Assembly (NCBI RefSeq): GCF_026965555.1
Contig: NZ_CP114040.1
Location: forward strand, 11,176,001 to 11,240,000
Source of the DNA: Nannocystis punicea
GTDB taxonomy: Bacteria; Myxococcota_A; Polyangia; Nannocystales; Nannocystaceae
Reading direction: 5' to 3'
Length of the DNA: 64,000 bases
The translations under genes and the position numbers were made by a program. Each line of letters starts with the position of its first letter. Position 1 is the first letter of the stretch. Shown here one piece after another: positions 25,846-33,675 of the stretch. The notes below the pieces were generated by a model. The model ran no database searches and was not told where the DNA came from. It worked only from the letters and a program-made list of their open reading frames with translations.

Positions 25846-26790
25846 ATGGTTCTGGCTCTCTTCAAGCGGCTCCTCGGGCGCCGGCCGAAAATGCCGCGCG
25901 ACCAGATCACCCGCATCCCGCGGGCAGTTCGCAAGGCCACCGAGCCGCAAGTCGCGGCCGTCCAGGCCGCCCTCGACGAGATCGCGGCGCTCCCGGGGCT
26001 CGCCGACATCGCCCTGAACAAGCGCGCCCCCAAGGGCTTCTACGCCGCCGCCGCCCGCTTCGTCGCCGCCTACGACGGCTATGTCGAGGCTGTCGCAAAG
26101 CACATGAACTTGGGGTCAGCCGCGCGCCCCGGCACCCCCGAGGGGTTCCGCTGCTGCCACGAGCAGCCGGTCGGCGTCAGCGGCGTCGAGGCGCTGCTGA
26201 TCTACCGCACGATCCGCCCGTGGCGCGACTTCGCCGACGTCGCCAAGCGGCTGGCCGAGACGGGCGAGGCGCAGTTCAAGGAGATCCAGCAGCGCCACAC
26301 CGGCAAGGACCCGGAGAAGATCGCGATGACCGACGCCGCGGTCGAGGAGGGCCGACTGGCGTTCGCCAGGCGCGGCGACCTGTGCCCGCTGCTCGACCCG
26401 CAGACCCACCGCTGCCGCGTCTGGGACGTGCGCCCGAACGTGTGCCGCCAGCACTTCGTGGTCACCGACCCGAGCTGGTCCGACCCGCAGAGCCCGTCGT
26501 TCGCCAAGGTGATCGCCCGCAACATCCGCCTGCCGGTGCGCCAGCAAGTGGCGTTGATGCAGATCGAGAAGCGGATGATGCTCGGCGTGGCGCCGTTCCT
26601 CAACGCGGGCCTGTTGCAGATGCTGCAGTTCTGCGAGGGGCAGACGATCCCGGAGGTCGGCGAGACCCCGCCGCGCTTCGCCCCCGACGGTCAGCCCGCC
26701 CCCAAGGCCAACCGCAACAACCCCGCGGCCAAGAAGTTCCAGAAGGAGCGCGCCAAGGAGCAGCGGCGCGCGGCCCACAAGAAGAAGTGA
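25846..26790 (+). CDS. YkgJ-like cysteine-cluster protein
   Basis: The 314-residue protein carries a Cys pattern of the YkgJ zinc/iron-chelating family: FRCCHEQPVGV, then LCPLLDPQTHRCRVWDVRPNVCRQHF. The typical first cluster CxxCCxxxC is reduced to CC, so the metal site is atypical. The N-terminal ~90 residues are a basic helical region, and the C-terminus ends in a Lys/Arg-rich tail (KKFQKERAKEQRR, KKK). The function of the family is uncertain; metal binding is likely. The gene is divergent from the lipoprotein at 24845-25747. Confidence 0.7.
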   Translation: MVLALFKRLLGRRPKMPRDQITRIPRAVRKATEPQVAAVQAALDEIAALPGLADIALNKRAPKGFYAAAARFVAAYDGYVEAVAKHMNLGSAARPGTPEGFRCCHEQPVGVSGVEALLIYRTIRPWRDFADVAKRLAETGEAQFKEIQQRHTGKDPEKIAMTDAAVEEGRLAFARRGDLCPLLDPQTHRCRVWDVRPNVCRQHFVVTDPSWSDPQSPSFAKVIARNIRLPVRQQVALMQIEKRMMLGVAPFLNAGLLQMLQFCEGQTIPEVGETPPRFAPDGQPAPKANRNNPAAKKFQKERAKEQRRAAHKKK

Positions 26791-26886
26791 GGCCCGCGGG
26801 CCCGTGCGCCGCGACGACACCCGCCCGCGAGGGTCCGGGCGGCCCCGGCGACGAGCCCGACCGTCGGCGCGAACGTGGCCCCAGCT

Positions 26887-27417
26887 CTACGGCGCGGCCG
26901 GCGGAGGTTGCGTCCACCGGTAGCTGACGAAGGAAGTCAGCGTGCCGTTGGCGTCGCCACACATGAACATCACGTGCTGGTCGGCAGTGTCGCCGGTCAG
27001 CGTCACTCGCCCGTCCTTCTCCTCGCGCTGCACCGTGGGCACGATCTTCGCCAGCGCCGCTGCCAGCGGATCGACGCAGTCCTTCAAGGTGGCGCCGGCC
27101 GGAAAGGCGAACAGAATTTGAGCCGTGAAACGGCCCTGGTCATCGGTGGGCGAGCGCCCCTTCTTCGTCACCGTCGCCCCCGGCAACAGCGCCGGCGAGA
27201 ACCATGACGGGTCGGGCACCGAGGACGCCGGCACATTGGTCGAGAACTGCGGTCCCCCCGACGGACCCGTCGGCGCAGGCGTCGGTGGTGCTGCCTCGGG
27301 CGTAGCCGACTTCACAGATTCGGCTGTCACCTTCTTCGATGCCTCGGGCGAAGGACCGCAGGCGACGAGCGCGAGGGTCAGGACGGACAGGGCGAATGGG
27401 ACAGACCGCATAGGCAT
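26887..27417 (-). CDS. Small lipoprotein of unknown function
   Basis: The 176-residue protein has a lipobox LALVAC, then a Pro/Ala/Thr-rich linker (about 25-60). A compact alpha/beta domain follows with two cysteines (KDCVDP, FMCGD) that may pair. No enzyme motif is seen. ATG 27417 gives MPMRSVPFALSV; the ATG at 27411 is equally possible. It is divergent from the TIR-domain gene with only 39 bases between the starts. Confidence 0.7.
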   Translation of the reverse strand: MPMRSVPFALSVLTLALVACGPSPEASKKVTAESVKSATPEAAPPTPAPTGPSGGPQFSTNVPASSVPDPSWFSPALLPGATVTKKGRSPTDDQGRFTAQILFAFPAGATLKDCVDPLAAALAKIVPTVQREEKDGRVTLTGDTADQHVMFMCGDANGTLTSFVSYRWTQPPPAAP

Positions 27418-27456
27418 GCGCGAAAGTGTAGCGGAATCTGTTAGAAGGGAGCCGGT

Positions 27457-28023
27457 ATGAGCGGGCCGTCGGTCATTGCAACCTCGACGTCGTCCTCGCC
27501 CCGTGAGCAGGCGCAGCCGGTGCGTACCGGGGTCGTCGTCGCCTACTGCCACCGCGAGCGCGATCTCCTGGGCGAGCTGCAAGTGCACCTGAAGCCGCTG
27601 CAGAAGGCCTGGATGCTCGACCTCTGGGACGACCTGCGGGTCGCCGGTGCCGCCCCCGAGCTGCGCCGGGCCCTCGCGGGCGCGCGCGTGACGGTGCTGC
27701 TGATCTCGCCGGGCTTCCTGTCCTCGGCGTTCATCGACGAGCACCGCCTGCCGGCCGTGCTGGCCGCGCAGCCCCACCCGCGCGCCGCCGTGCTGTGCCT
27801 CTACATGCGCCCGGCGATGGACGCGTTCGTCGAGTACGAGTTCGTCGACCCGAACACCCAGCAGGCCAAGCGCGTGCGGATCTCGAGCTTCTACGGCCTC
27901 AACGACCCGATGAAGCCGCTGGCCGCGTTCGACCGCCGCGGCCGCGCCGAGATCCTGGCCGCCGCCGCCGACGAGATCATCCGCGCCGCCCACCGCGCCC
28001 CGGTGATGAGCGTCGGCTCCTGA
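27457..28023 (+). CDS. TIR-domain protein
   Basis: The 188-residue protein is essentially one TIR domain: VVVAYCHRERDLL (betaA), LKPLQKAWMLDLWDDLRV (BB loop and betaB region, with the WDD typical of bacterial TIRs), ARVTVLLISPGFLSS and FIDEHRLPAVL. Bacterial TIR domains often cleave NAD+ in anti-phage or signalling systems. The catalytic Glu is usually a few residues after the BB loop; here APELRRAL contains a candidate. No effector or partner domain is fused, and the neighbours are ordinary, so a defence role is only a possibility. Confidence 0.75.
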   Translation: MSGPSVIATSTSSSPREQAQPVRTGVVVAYCHRERDLLGELQVHLKPLQKAWMLDLWDDLRVAGAAPELRRALAGARVTVLLISPGFLSSAFIDEHRLPAVLAAQPHPRAAVLCLYMRPAMDAFVEYEFVDPNTQQAKRVRISSFYGLNDPMKPLAAFDRRGRAEILAAAADEIIRAAHRAPVMSVGS

Positions 28024-28106
28024 GCGGGGTGCGAGCTGCGAGCGAACGCCGCGCCCGGACCGCTCGCGCATCCGCCCGGCCGTTCGCGGCGCCCGACTTG
28101 ACATGA

Positions 28107-28124
28107 CCTGTCCCTGAGGACAGG
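28107..28124. repeat. Perfect palindrome copy (CCTGTCC-CTGA-GGACAGG)
   Basis: A 7-bp stem with a 4-base loop lies between the TIR gene and the following membrane protein. It is a textbook form of the interspersed element. The surrounding 28024-28288 gap has no gene. Confidence 0.75.
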
Positions 28125-28288
28125 AGGGCTGCCCCGCTCATTCCCCGGGCGGCGCCGGCGAACCCGGCGACGCGTGGGTTCGCTCGCGGGGGTGTCGCCG
28201 TTCGGCGCGGCTTGTGTCGCCTGCGGGCGGCGATCTATCCTCGCGTCGCCGCCTCCGTTCGCGCGATTTTGCGCCGCCGCCCTCTCGC

Positions 28289-29236
28289 ATGTTGACCTCG
28301 CTGGCGACCTCGTGTTCGCGCGCCCGCTGGAGCGGGTGGGTCGTCGCCGCGGCGCTGGCGGGGCCGACGCGACCGGCGACGGCGGCCGAACCGGCGCCGA
28401 TCTCCGAGGCCGCCCAGAGCGCCTACGACCGCGGCCTGGCCGAGCGCGACGCCGGCCAGTTCCCGGCCGCGGCGCGCGAGTTCGCGGCCGCCTACTCGCA
28501 GATCCCCGTGAGCCAGCGCGAGCTGCGGGCCGCCGTGCTGTTCGACCTCGTCGACGCCCACCGCGGCGCCTACACGGCCGGCGGCGAGCGCCGCGGCAAC
28601 GAGCACCCGGCCGCGCACCTGTGCGCCGCCGACCGGGCGCTGGCCGACTTCATCGAGACCGAGCAGGAGCGCAAGCGCGGCCGCAAGTCGCCCGACATGG
28701 TCAAGGCGACCGGCCTGCGCGAGGAGGTCCGGAAGGACTTCCTGACCGCCAAGGCCCGCGAGGCCGACCTCGACTGCGCCGCGCTCGAGCTGCCGCGGGT
28801 GGTCGAGAAAGAGGAGCCGCCGCCGCCGCCGCCCGAGGCGCCGAGCAAGGCCCGCGCGCCGAACAAGCTGCTGATCGCCGGCGGCGTGACGGCCGGGGTC
28901 GGCCTGGCGCTGGTCGGCCTGATGATCGGCGGCATGGTCCGCGGCCAGCGCACCGAGGCCGACGGCGTCGCGCTGGTCCAGGCGATGCCGGAGCTGCCGA
29001 CCGACGACCGGCAGCTGGCCGAGCTCGAGCGGCGCGGTCGCGGCGACAACGCGATGGCGGTGGTCGGCGGCGTGTTCGGCTCGCTGGCGCTCGGCGCCGG
29101 GATTGCGCTGCTGGTGGTCGGGGTCCGCGCGAAGCAGGCGTCCGGGCGGTCGTCCGCGCCGGAGCCGGCGGCCGTCGCAGTGTGGCCGCTGGCCTCGCCG
29201 ACGGGCGGCGGCGCGGCGCTGCGCTGGCGGTTCTGA
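28289..29236 (+). CDS. Kinase-neighbour membrane protein with N-terminal TPR-like region
   Basis: This 315-residue protein has a signal-like N-terminus and a helical repeat region (AYDRGLAERDAGQFPAAAREFAAAY) that looks like a TPR. It also has a Pro-rich linker (EEPPPPPPEAPS) and two C-terminal helices (LLIAGGVTAGVGLALVGLMIGG and VVGGVFGSLALGAGIALLVVG). It sits directly upstream of a Ser/Thr kinase gene. The protein at 38752-39675 has a similar plan next to the second kinase. Its role is unknown, plausibly as a sensor or substrate of the kinase. ATG 28289 is the first start with a hydrophobic leader. Confidence 0.72.
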   Translation: MLTSLATSCSRARWSGWVVAAALAGPTRPATAAEPAPISEAAQSAYDRGLAERDAGQFPAAAREFAAAYSQIPVSQRELRAAVLFDLVDAHRGAYTAGGERRGNEHPAAHLCAADRALADFIETEQERKRGRKSPDMVKATGLREEVRKDFLTAKAREADLDCAALELPRVVEKEEPPPPPPEAPSKARAPNKLLIAGGVTAGVGLALVGLMIGGMVRGQRTEADGVALVQAMPELPTDDRQLAELERRGRGDNAMAVVGGVFGSLALGAGIALLVVGVRAKQASGRSSAPEPAAVAVWPLASPTGGGAALRWRF

Positions 29237-29250
29237 CGGGCCCGCAACTT

Positions 29251-29268
29251 TCTGTCCTCGGGGACAGA
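29251..29268. repeat. Perfect palindrome copy (TCTGTCC-TCGG-GGACAGA)
   Basis: A 7-bp stem with a 4-base loop lies 15 bases after the stop of the membrane protein gene. It could serve as a terminator or spacer before the kinase. Confidence 0.75.
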
Positions 29269-29336
29269 TGAGCCCTGCTTCACGCGCGGCCGCGAGGATC
29301 GCGGCGGGGCGACTTCCGCTATGCTGGGGTCGCCCG

Positions 29337-31001
29337 ATGCGTTCGCGTTCTTCCGGCCCGCGCAGGGCGAGCGGCTCCGCCGGTCGCGGGATGTGGCCCG
29401 CCGACGGGCCCGACCCGCTGCTCGGCCACACCCTCGCCGACCGCTACAAGCTCGAGCGGGTGATCGGCCACGGCGGGATGGGCACCGTCTACCGCGCCGA
29501 GCACGTGGTGATCCGCAAGCCGGTCGCGGTCAAGGTGCTCGACGCGGCCCACAGCGAGCGGCGCACCGAGGTCGAGCGGTTCCTCAACGAGGCCCGCGCG
29601 GCCTCGAAGATCCGCCACGAGAACGTGGTCGACATCACCGACTTCGGCTCGACCAGCGACGGGCTGGTGTTCCTCGTCATGGAGTACCTCGAAGGCGAGG
29701 ACCTGGCGAGCACCAGCGAACGCGAGGGCGCGCTGCCGTGGCGGCGCGCCGCGGCGATCGTGCTGCAGATCGCCGCGGCGCTGGAGGCCGCGCACGCGCA
29801 GGGGATCGTCCACCGCGACATGAAGCCGGAGAACTGCTTCCGGCTCCGCCGCGGCAACGACCCCGACTTCATCAAGGTGCTCGACTTCGGGATCGCCAAG
29901 ATCATCGAGGACAGCGACGTCGAGCGGCCGTCGAGCTCGGGCCTGCTCGGCACGCCCGAGTACGTCGCGCCCGAGCTGATCCGCGGGCTCCAGCCGGACG
30001 CGCGCGTCGACATCTACGCCGTCGGCGTGATGTTCTACGACCTCCTGGTCGGCAAGCTGCCGTTCGCCGGCGAGAGCTTCATGTCGACGCTCACCGCCCA
30101 CTTGATGCAGCTGCCGCAGCCGCCGTCGCAGGCCCGACCGGCGGCGCAGATCCCCGAGGCCGTCGACACCGTGGTCCTGCGCGCCCTCGCCAAGGACCGC
30201 GACCAGCGCTACGCCAACATCCGCGAGTTCTCGGCCGCCCTGCGCGCCGCGATCGCCGAGGCCGACGCCGCCCTCGCGCCGCCGCCGCTCCCGCTGCCGC
30301 CGCCCCCGGAGCCCGAGCCGCGCGGGCTCCACCCGCGCGTGGTGATCGCCGCCGGCACCGTGATCCTGCTGGTGTTCTCGGCTGTCCTTTGGACCATGGC
30401 CAAAAGGTTCTATACGAAGGGACAGGACGACGGCGGCGAGGGCGAGCTGGCCGCCCCGGTCGTGGCGATGGCGCCGGTGGTGCCGACCCGGCTGGCGGCG
30501 CCGGTCAACGAGGCGCCGAAAGTCGAGGTTCCGAAAGTCGAGGCCCCGCCGGTCGTCGCGCCGCCGGGCGAGGCGGTCAAGATGGCGGCGCCTGTGGCGA
30601 CCCCGCCGCAAGTCGAAGCCGCGGCCGAGCCGCAGGTCGAGCCCGATGCCGAGACGGCCGCCGAAAGCGAGGTCGACGGCGAGTCCGAGCCGCTGCGGGG
30701 TCCGGCCACCACGCCGAAGAGCCCGAAGAGCGGGCCCGGGCCGGTGACCGCGGGCGAGTTCTCGACGGCGATGACCAAGGTGGGCCCGCGGGTCAAGCTC
30801 GAGTGCTCGCGCTACTCGCTGCGCAAAATGGAAGTCACGGTGCAGGTGGTGGTGGGGCCCGACGGTTCGGTCAAGAGCGCCGAGCCGACCGGGTCGCAGG
30901 CGGGCAGCACGCTCGGCAACTGCGTGGCGCGGGTGGTCAAGACGGCGCTGCTGCGGCCGACGCGGGCCAAGTCGACGCACCGGCACACCTTCACGATGTG
31001 A
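29337..31001 (+). CDS. Membrane Ser/Thr protein kinase with AgmX/PglI-like C-terminus
   Basis: The N-terminal kinase domain (from about residue 34) has the glycine loop IGHGGMGTVY, the VAVKVLD Lys, HRDMKPEN (Met instead of the usual Leu), DFGIAK and the APE motif (VAPEL). A transmembrane helix near residue 345 separates it from a Pro/Val-rich linker and a C-terminal domain (KLECSRYSLRKMEVTVQVVVGPDG to GNCVARVV) of the AgmX/PglI-type TonB-like fold. It should phosphorylate proteins in the cytoplasm and sense something in the periplasm. ATG 29391 is an alternative start close to the kinase domain. A palindrome copy is embedded just after the membrane helix. Confidence 0.9.
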   Translation: MRSRSSGPRRASGSAGRGMWPADGPDPLLGHTLADRYKLERVIGHGGMGTVYRAEHVVIRKPVAVKVLDAAHSERRTEVERFLNEARAASKIRHENVVDITDFGSTSDGLVFLVMEYLEGEDLASTSEREGALPWRRAAAIVLQIAAALEAAHAQGIVHRDMKPENCFRLRRGNDPDFIKVLDFGIAKIIEDSDVERPSSSGLLGTPEYVAPELIRGLQPDARVDIYAVGVMFYDLLVGKLPFAGESFMSTLTAHLMQLPQPPSQARPAAQIPEAVDTVVLRALAKDRDQRYANIREFSAALRAAIAEADAALAPPPLPLPPPPEPEPRGLHPRVVIAAGTVILLVFSAVLWTMAKRFYTKGQDDGGEGELAAPVVAMAPVVPTRLAAPVNEAPKVEVPKVEAPPVVAPPGEAVKMAAPVATPPQVEAAAEPQVEPDAETAAESEVDGESEPLRGPATTPKSPKSGPGPVTAGEFSTAMTKVGPRVKLECSRYSLRKMEVTVQVVVGPDGSVKSAEPTGSQAGSTLGNCVARVVKTALLRPTRAKSTHRHTFTM

Positions 31002-31015
31002 TAGCGTCGCCGGCG

Positions 31016-31789
31016 ATGAAGCGACTCACGGGCAAGCGGGCGCTGGTCACGGGAGCGACCAGCGGGATCGGGCGGGCCATCGCCCTGCGGTTCGCGGAGG
31101 AGGGCGCGAGCCTGGCGATCACCGGGCGCCGGCTCGAGCGGCTGAAGGAGACCGCCGAGCAGGCGCGGGTGGCCGGCGTCGAGGTGGTGGCGATCGCCGC
31201 CGAGCACACCCGCGGCGAGGACAACGAGCGGGTCGTCAACGAGGCGCTGCAGGGCCTCGGCGGCCTCGACGTGCTGGTCAACGCCGCCGGGGTGATCGGC
31301 AACGACTCGATCCTCGACAGCCCGAAGCCCGACGAGTGGCGGCGGATCATGGACTGCAACCTCGAGGCGGTCTACGACCTGACCCGAAGGGCAGCTCCGT
31401 CGCTGGTCCACGGCAACGGCCCGTCGATCGTCAACCTGTCGAGCATCGCCGGCCTGCGCCCGTACCCGACGATCCTGTCGTACTGCGTCAGCAAGGCCGC
31501 GCTCGACATGCTGACCCAGTGCCTGGCGCTCGAGCTGGCGCCGCGCGGGGTCCGGGTCAACGCGATCTGCCCGGGCGTGGTCGTCAGCGAGCTGCACACC
31601 GCCACCGGCGCGGTCGCCGACTACGCGGCCTTCCTCGAGCGCGCCAAGTCGACCCACCCGCTCGGCCGCCCGGGCCAGCCGCAGGAGATCGCCGCGCTGG
31701 CGGCGTTCCTCGTCAGCGACGAGGCCGGCTGGATCACCGGCGGCCTGCACACGATCGACGGCGGCCGCACCCTGACGTCGTTCCGGTGA
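31016..31789 (+). CDS. Short-chain dehydrogenase/reductase (FabG-like)
   Basis: This 257-residue classical SDR has TGATSGIG (12-19), NAAG, SSIAGL with the catalytic Ser, and YCVSK with the catalytic Tyr and Lys. An additional C-terminal GGRTLTSF is typical of FabG-like enzymes. It starts 14 bases after the kinase stop, so it may be co-transcribed with it. The substrate is unknown. The codons near 31387 (CCGAAGGGCAG) are a palindrome-family variant. Confidence 0.9.
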   Translation: MKRLTGKRALVTGATSGIGRAIALRFAEEGASLAITGRRLERLKETAEQARVAGVEVVAIAAEHTRGEDNERVVNEALQGLGGLDVLVNAAGVIGNDSILDSPKPDEWRRIMDCNLEAVYDLTRRAAPSLVHGNGPSIVNLSSIAGLRPYPTILSYCVSKAALDMLTQCLALELAPRGVRVNAICPGVVVSELHTATGAVADYAAFLERAKSTHPLGRPGQPQEIAALAAFLVSDEAGWITGGLHTIDGGRTLTSFR

Positions 31790-31805
31790 GGCGCCGGGCC
31801 CGGGT

Positions 31806-31838
31806 CATGTCCCGAAGGGCATGTCCCTGCGGACATGC
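31806..31838. repeat. Two overlapping palindromes after the SDR gene
   Basis: CATG-TCCCGAAGGG-CATG is followed at once by GCATGTCC-CTGC-GGACATGC (8-bp stem, 4-base loop). The pair lies between convergent genes and may act as a bidirectional terminator. Confidence 0.7.
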
Positions 31839-31841
31839 CCT

Positions 31842-32483
31842 CTAGGCCAGGCCGATGCCGAGCTTGGCCGCGACGGCCGGGTCGTCGACCGGATAGACGT
31901 CCTCGCGCGGGGTGACCAGCGCCTGGCGATCGCCCTCGAACCACACCTGGCGCTGCTCGGCGACGAAGCCGGAGATGTCTTCGATGTCGACGATCCACTC
32001 CTGCGCGTAGGCGGCGATCGCCGCGCCGCGCAGGCCGAGCTGGATCGCCCGCCGCTCCTGCTTGTCGCCGGAGGGCCCGTGGTCGGGGTCCCACTGCAGC
32101 CGCACGTCGGAGCGCTTGCCGAGTCTTTCCCAGGCTTTGCGCTCGCCGTAGACCTCGGGCACGTAGGTCGAGTGGACCGCCTCCGCGAGCACTTTATTAA
32201 AGGCGTCGCGGCGGAGGCGGACCGCGAGGGTCACCTCCTGGCCGTCCTTGGTGCCCCAGCCGGAGCGGTACTGCATCCACAAGAAGTTCGGCTTGATCCA
32301 CGTCATCCGCTCGAGGCTGAACGGGCCGCCGAAGCGCTGGTGCTCGGCGGCGAAGCGGCCGATCGCGGGGCGGTAGGCCTGGTAGACCACGACGGTGTCG
32401 GCGTCGAACTGGGCCAGGATGTGCCGGCCCGTCTGCGGCCAGCGGGTCTTTTGCAGGTGATACGGTTCGGTGAGCAGCTTCAT
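31842..32483 (-). CDS. DUF4291 family protein
   Basis: The 213-residue protein matches the DUF4291 pattern: QFDADTVVVYQAYRPAI, the central RMTWIKPNFLWMQYRSGWGTK and QEVTLAVRLRRDAF. The family has no firmly assigned function. ATG 32483 is preferred because the conserved N-terminal block begins a few residues later; an earlier ATG at 32516 lies inside a palindrome in the upstream GNAT gene. It is the second gene after the GNAT gene, 10 bases downstream. Confidence 0.82.
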   Translation of the reverse strand: MKLLTEPYHLQKTRWPQTGRHILAQFDADTVVVYQAYRPAIGRFAAEHQRFGGPFSLERMTWIKPNFLWMQYRSGWGTKDGQEVTLAVRLRRDAFNKVLAEAVHSTYVPEVYGERKAWERLGKRSDVRLQWDPDHGPSGDKQERRAIQLGLRGAAIAAYAQEWIVDIEDISGFVAEQRQVWFEGDRQALVTPREDVYPVDDPAVAAKLGIGLA

Positions 32484-32493
32484 CGGATGGATT

Positions 32494-33315
32494 TCAGGAC
32501 AGGTCTTCCGGGACATGTCCTTTGAAGTGGGAGAACTCCATGTGGATGGTCGCGCCGATCGTCACCATGCGCGCGGTCAGGCCCGGGTCGGCCTCGGCGA
32601 CGATGCCCATGTTGGGCTTGTCGGGCCGCGCGTGCGGGCGCAGGCCGGCGAGCAGCGCGGCCGCGTGGTCGGGGTCGGCGACGCGGAACGGGAAGGCGCC
32701 CGGGAAGTCGGGGTTGAACGAGGCGAAGCCGAGCTGCATCGCGGCCGGCTCGGCCGGATCGACGAGGCGGACCAGGACCCGCCCGGCGGCGCGCCCGCCG
32801 GCGAGCTGACCGCTCGGCAAGGCGAAGGCGGCCTCGATCGCCGCGTCGTCGGCCGGGTCGATCGCGCGGGTCGTCAATAATTTCGGCGGCGGCGGCAAGG
32901 CGTCGGTCTGCGACCACAAGAACCGCAGCGCGGTCGAGCGGTAGGCCTCGCGCATGCCGAGGCGCTGATACAGGCGCACCGCGGGCAGGTTGCCGGGCTT
33001 GACGTTGAGGCACCAGGTGGCGCACCCGGCCGCGCGCAGGTCGGCGGCCGCCGCCCGCAACATGGCGACGCCGAGGCCCCGACCGCGATGCTCGGGCACG
33101 ACGACGACGTGGCGGATGTAGCCGACGCCCGCCAGGCGCTCGAAGAACAGGTAGCCGACGGCCGCGCCGCCCTGTTCGAAGAGCCAGGTGTTCGGGGCGA
33201 TCTCGGCGACCCAGTGCGACGGCGAGGGGATCGGGTCGCCGGTGTCGAGCTCGGGGAAGAGGCGGGCGAACGTGGCGTAGTCGTCGCCACGCGCGGGGCG
33301 GTGCGCGAGGGCCAT
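32494..33315 (-). CDS. GNAT-family N-acetyltransferase, two-domain
   Basis: The 273-residue protein has an N-terminal GNAT domain with the acetyl-CoA loop VVPEHRGRGLGVAML (about 72-87) and a C-terminal region (about 150-270) of similar fold but no clear acetyl-CoA motif. It should acetylate an amine on a protein or small molecule, and the second half may be a degenerate domain. Its last codons (FKGHVPEDLS) are encoded by a palindrome copy, so the natural stop may have been replaced by the element. Confidence 0.82.
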   Translation of the reverse strand: MALAHRPARGDDYATFARLFPELDTGDPIPSPSHWVAEIAPNTWLFEQGGAAVGYLFFERLAGVGYIRHVVVVPEHRGRGLGVAMLRAAAADLRAAGCATWCLNVKPGNLPAVRLYQRLGMREAYRSTALRFLWSQTDALPPPPKLLTTRAIDPADDAAIEAAFALPSGQLAGGRAAGRVLVRLVDPAEPAAMQLGFASFNPDFPGAFPFRVADPDHAAALLAGLRPHARPDKPNMGIVAEADPGLTARMVTIGATIHMEFSHFKGHVPEDLS

Positions 33316-33675
33316 GGGGGCAAGCGTAGCAGGTCGCCGAGGGCCGCCGCGCAGCGACTCGCGGGCGCGACGGTTTTCGGCGCTCCGCTCGCTGGCGCGG
33401 AGCGATGCTGCGTCGCACGAGGCCGTGAGACGGGCTCGTTGGCGACGATTCGCGCCGCTCGAGTGCGGGGGCGCTGCGATCGACCGACGCCCGAGGTGGC
33501 CCCAGTCCGGCGAAGGCGAGGGCTCGGCGCTCGACCCGGTGCGACGCTGCGATCGACCGGGTCCGCAGCAACTCCACCTCGGCGACGCCGGCCACCCACG
33601 GGGGCTCGCGCCGGAACCCTACGGGGCGCACGGGGCGGTTGAATTTCACCGCGCGCGGCACTACGGTCCAGGGTC
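33316..33675. other. Gene-free spacer before the large phosphotransferase
   Basis: The 360-base interval between divergent genes has no convincing small frame. It contains GCTGCGATCGACCG twice (about 33472 and 33550), a 14-base direct repeat, and likely the promoters for both sides. Confidence 0.5.
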
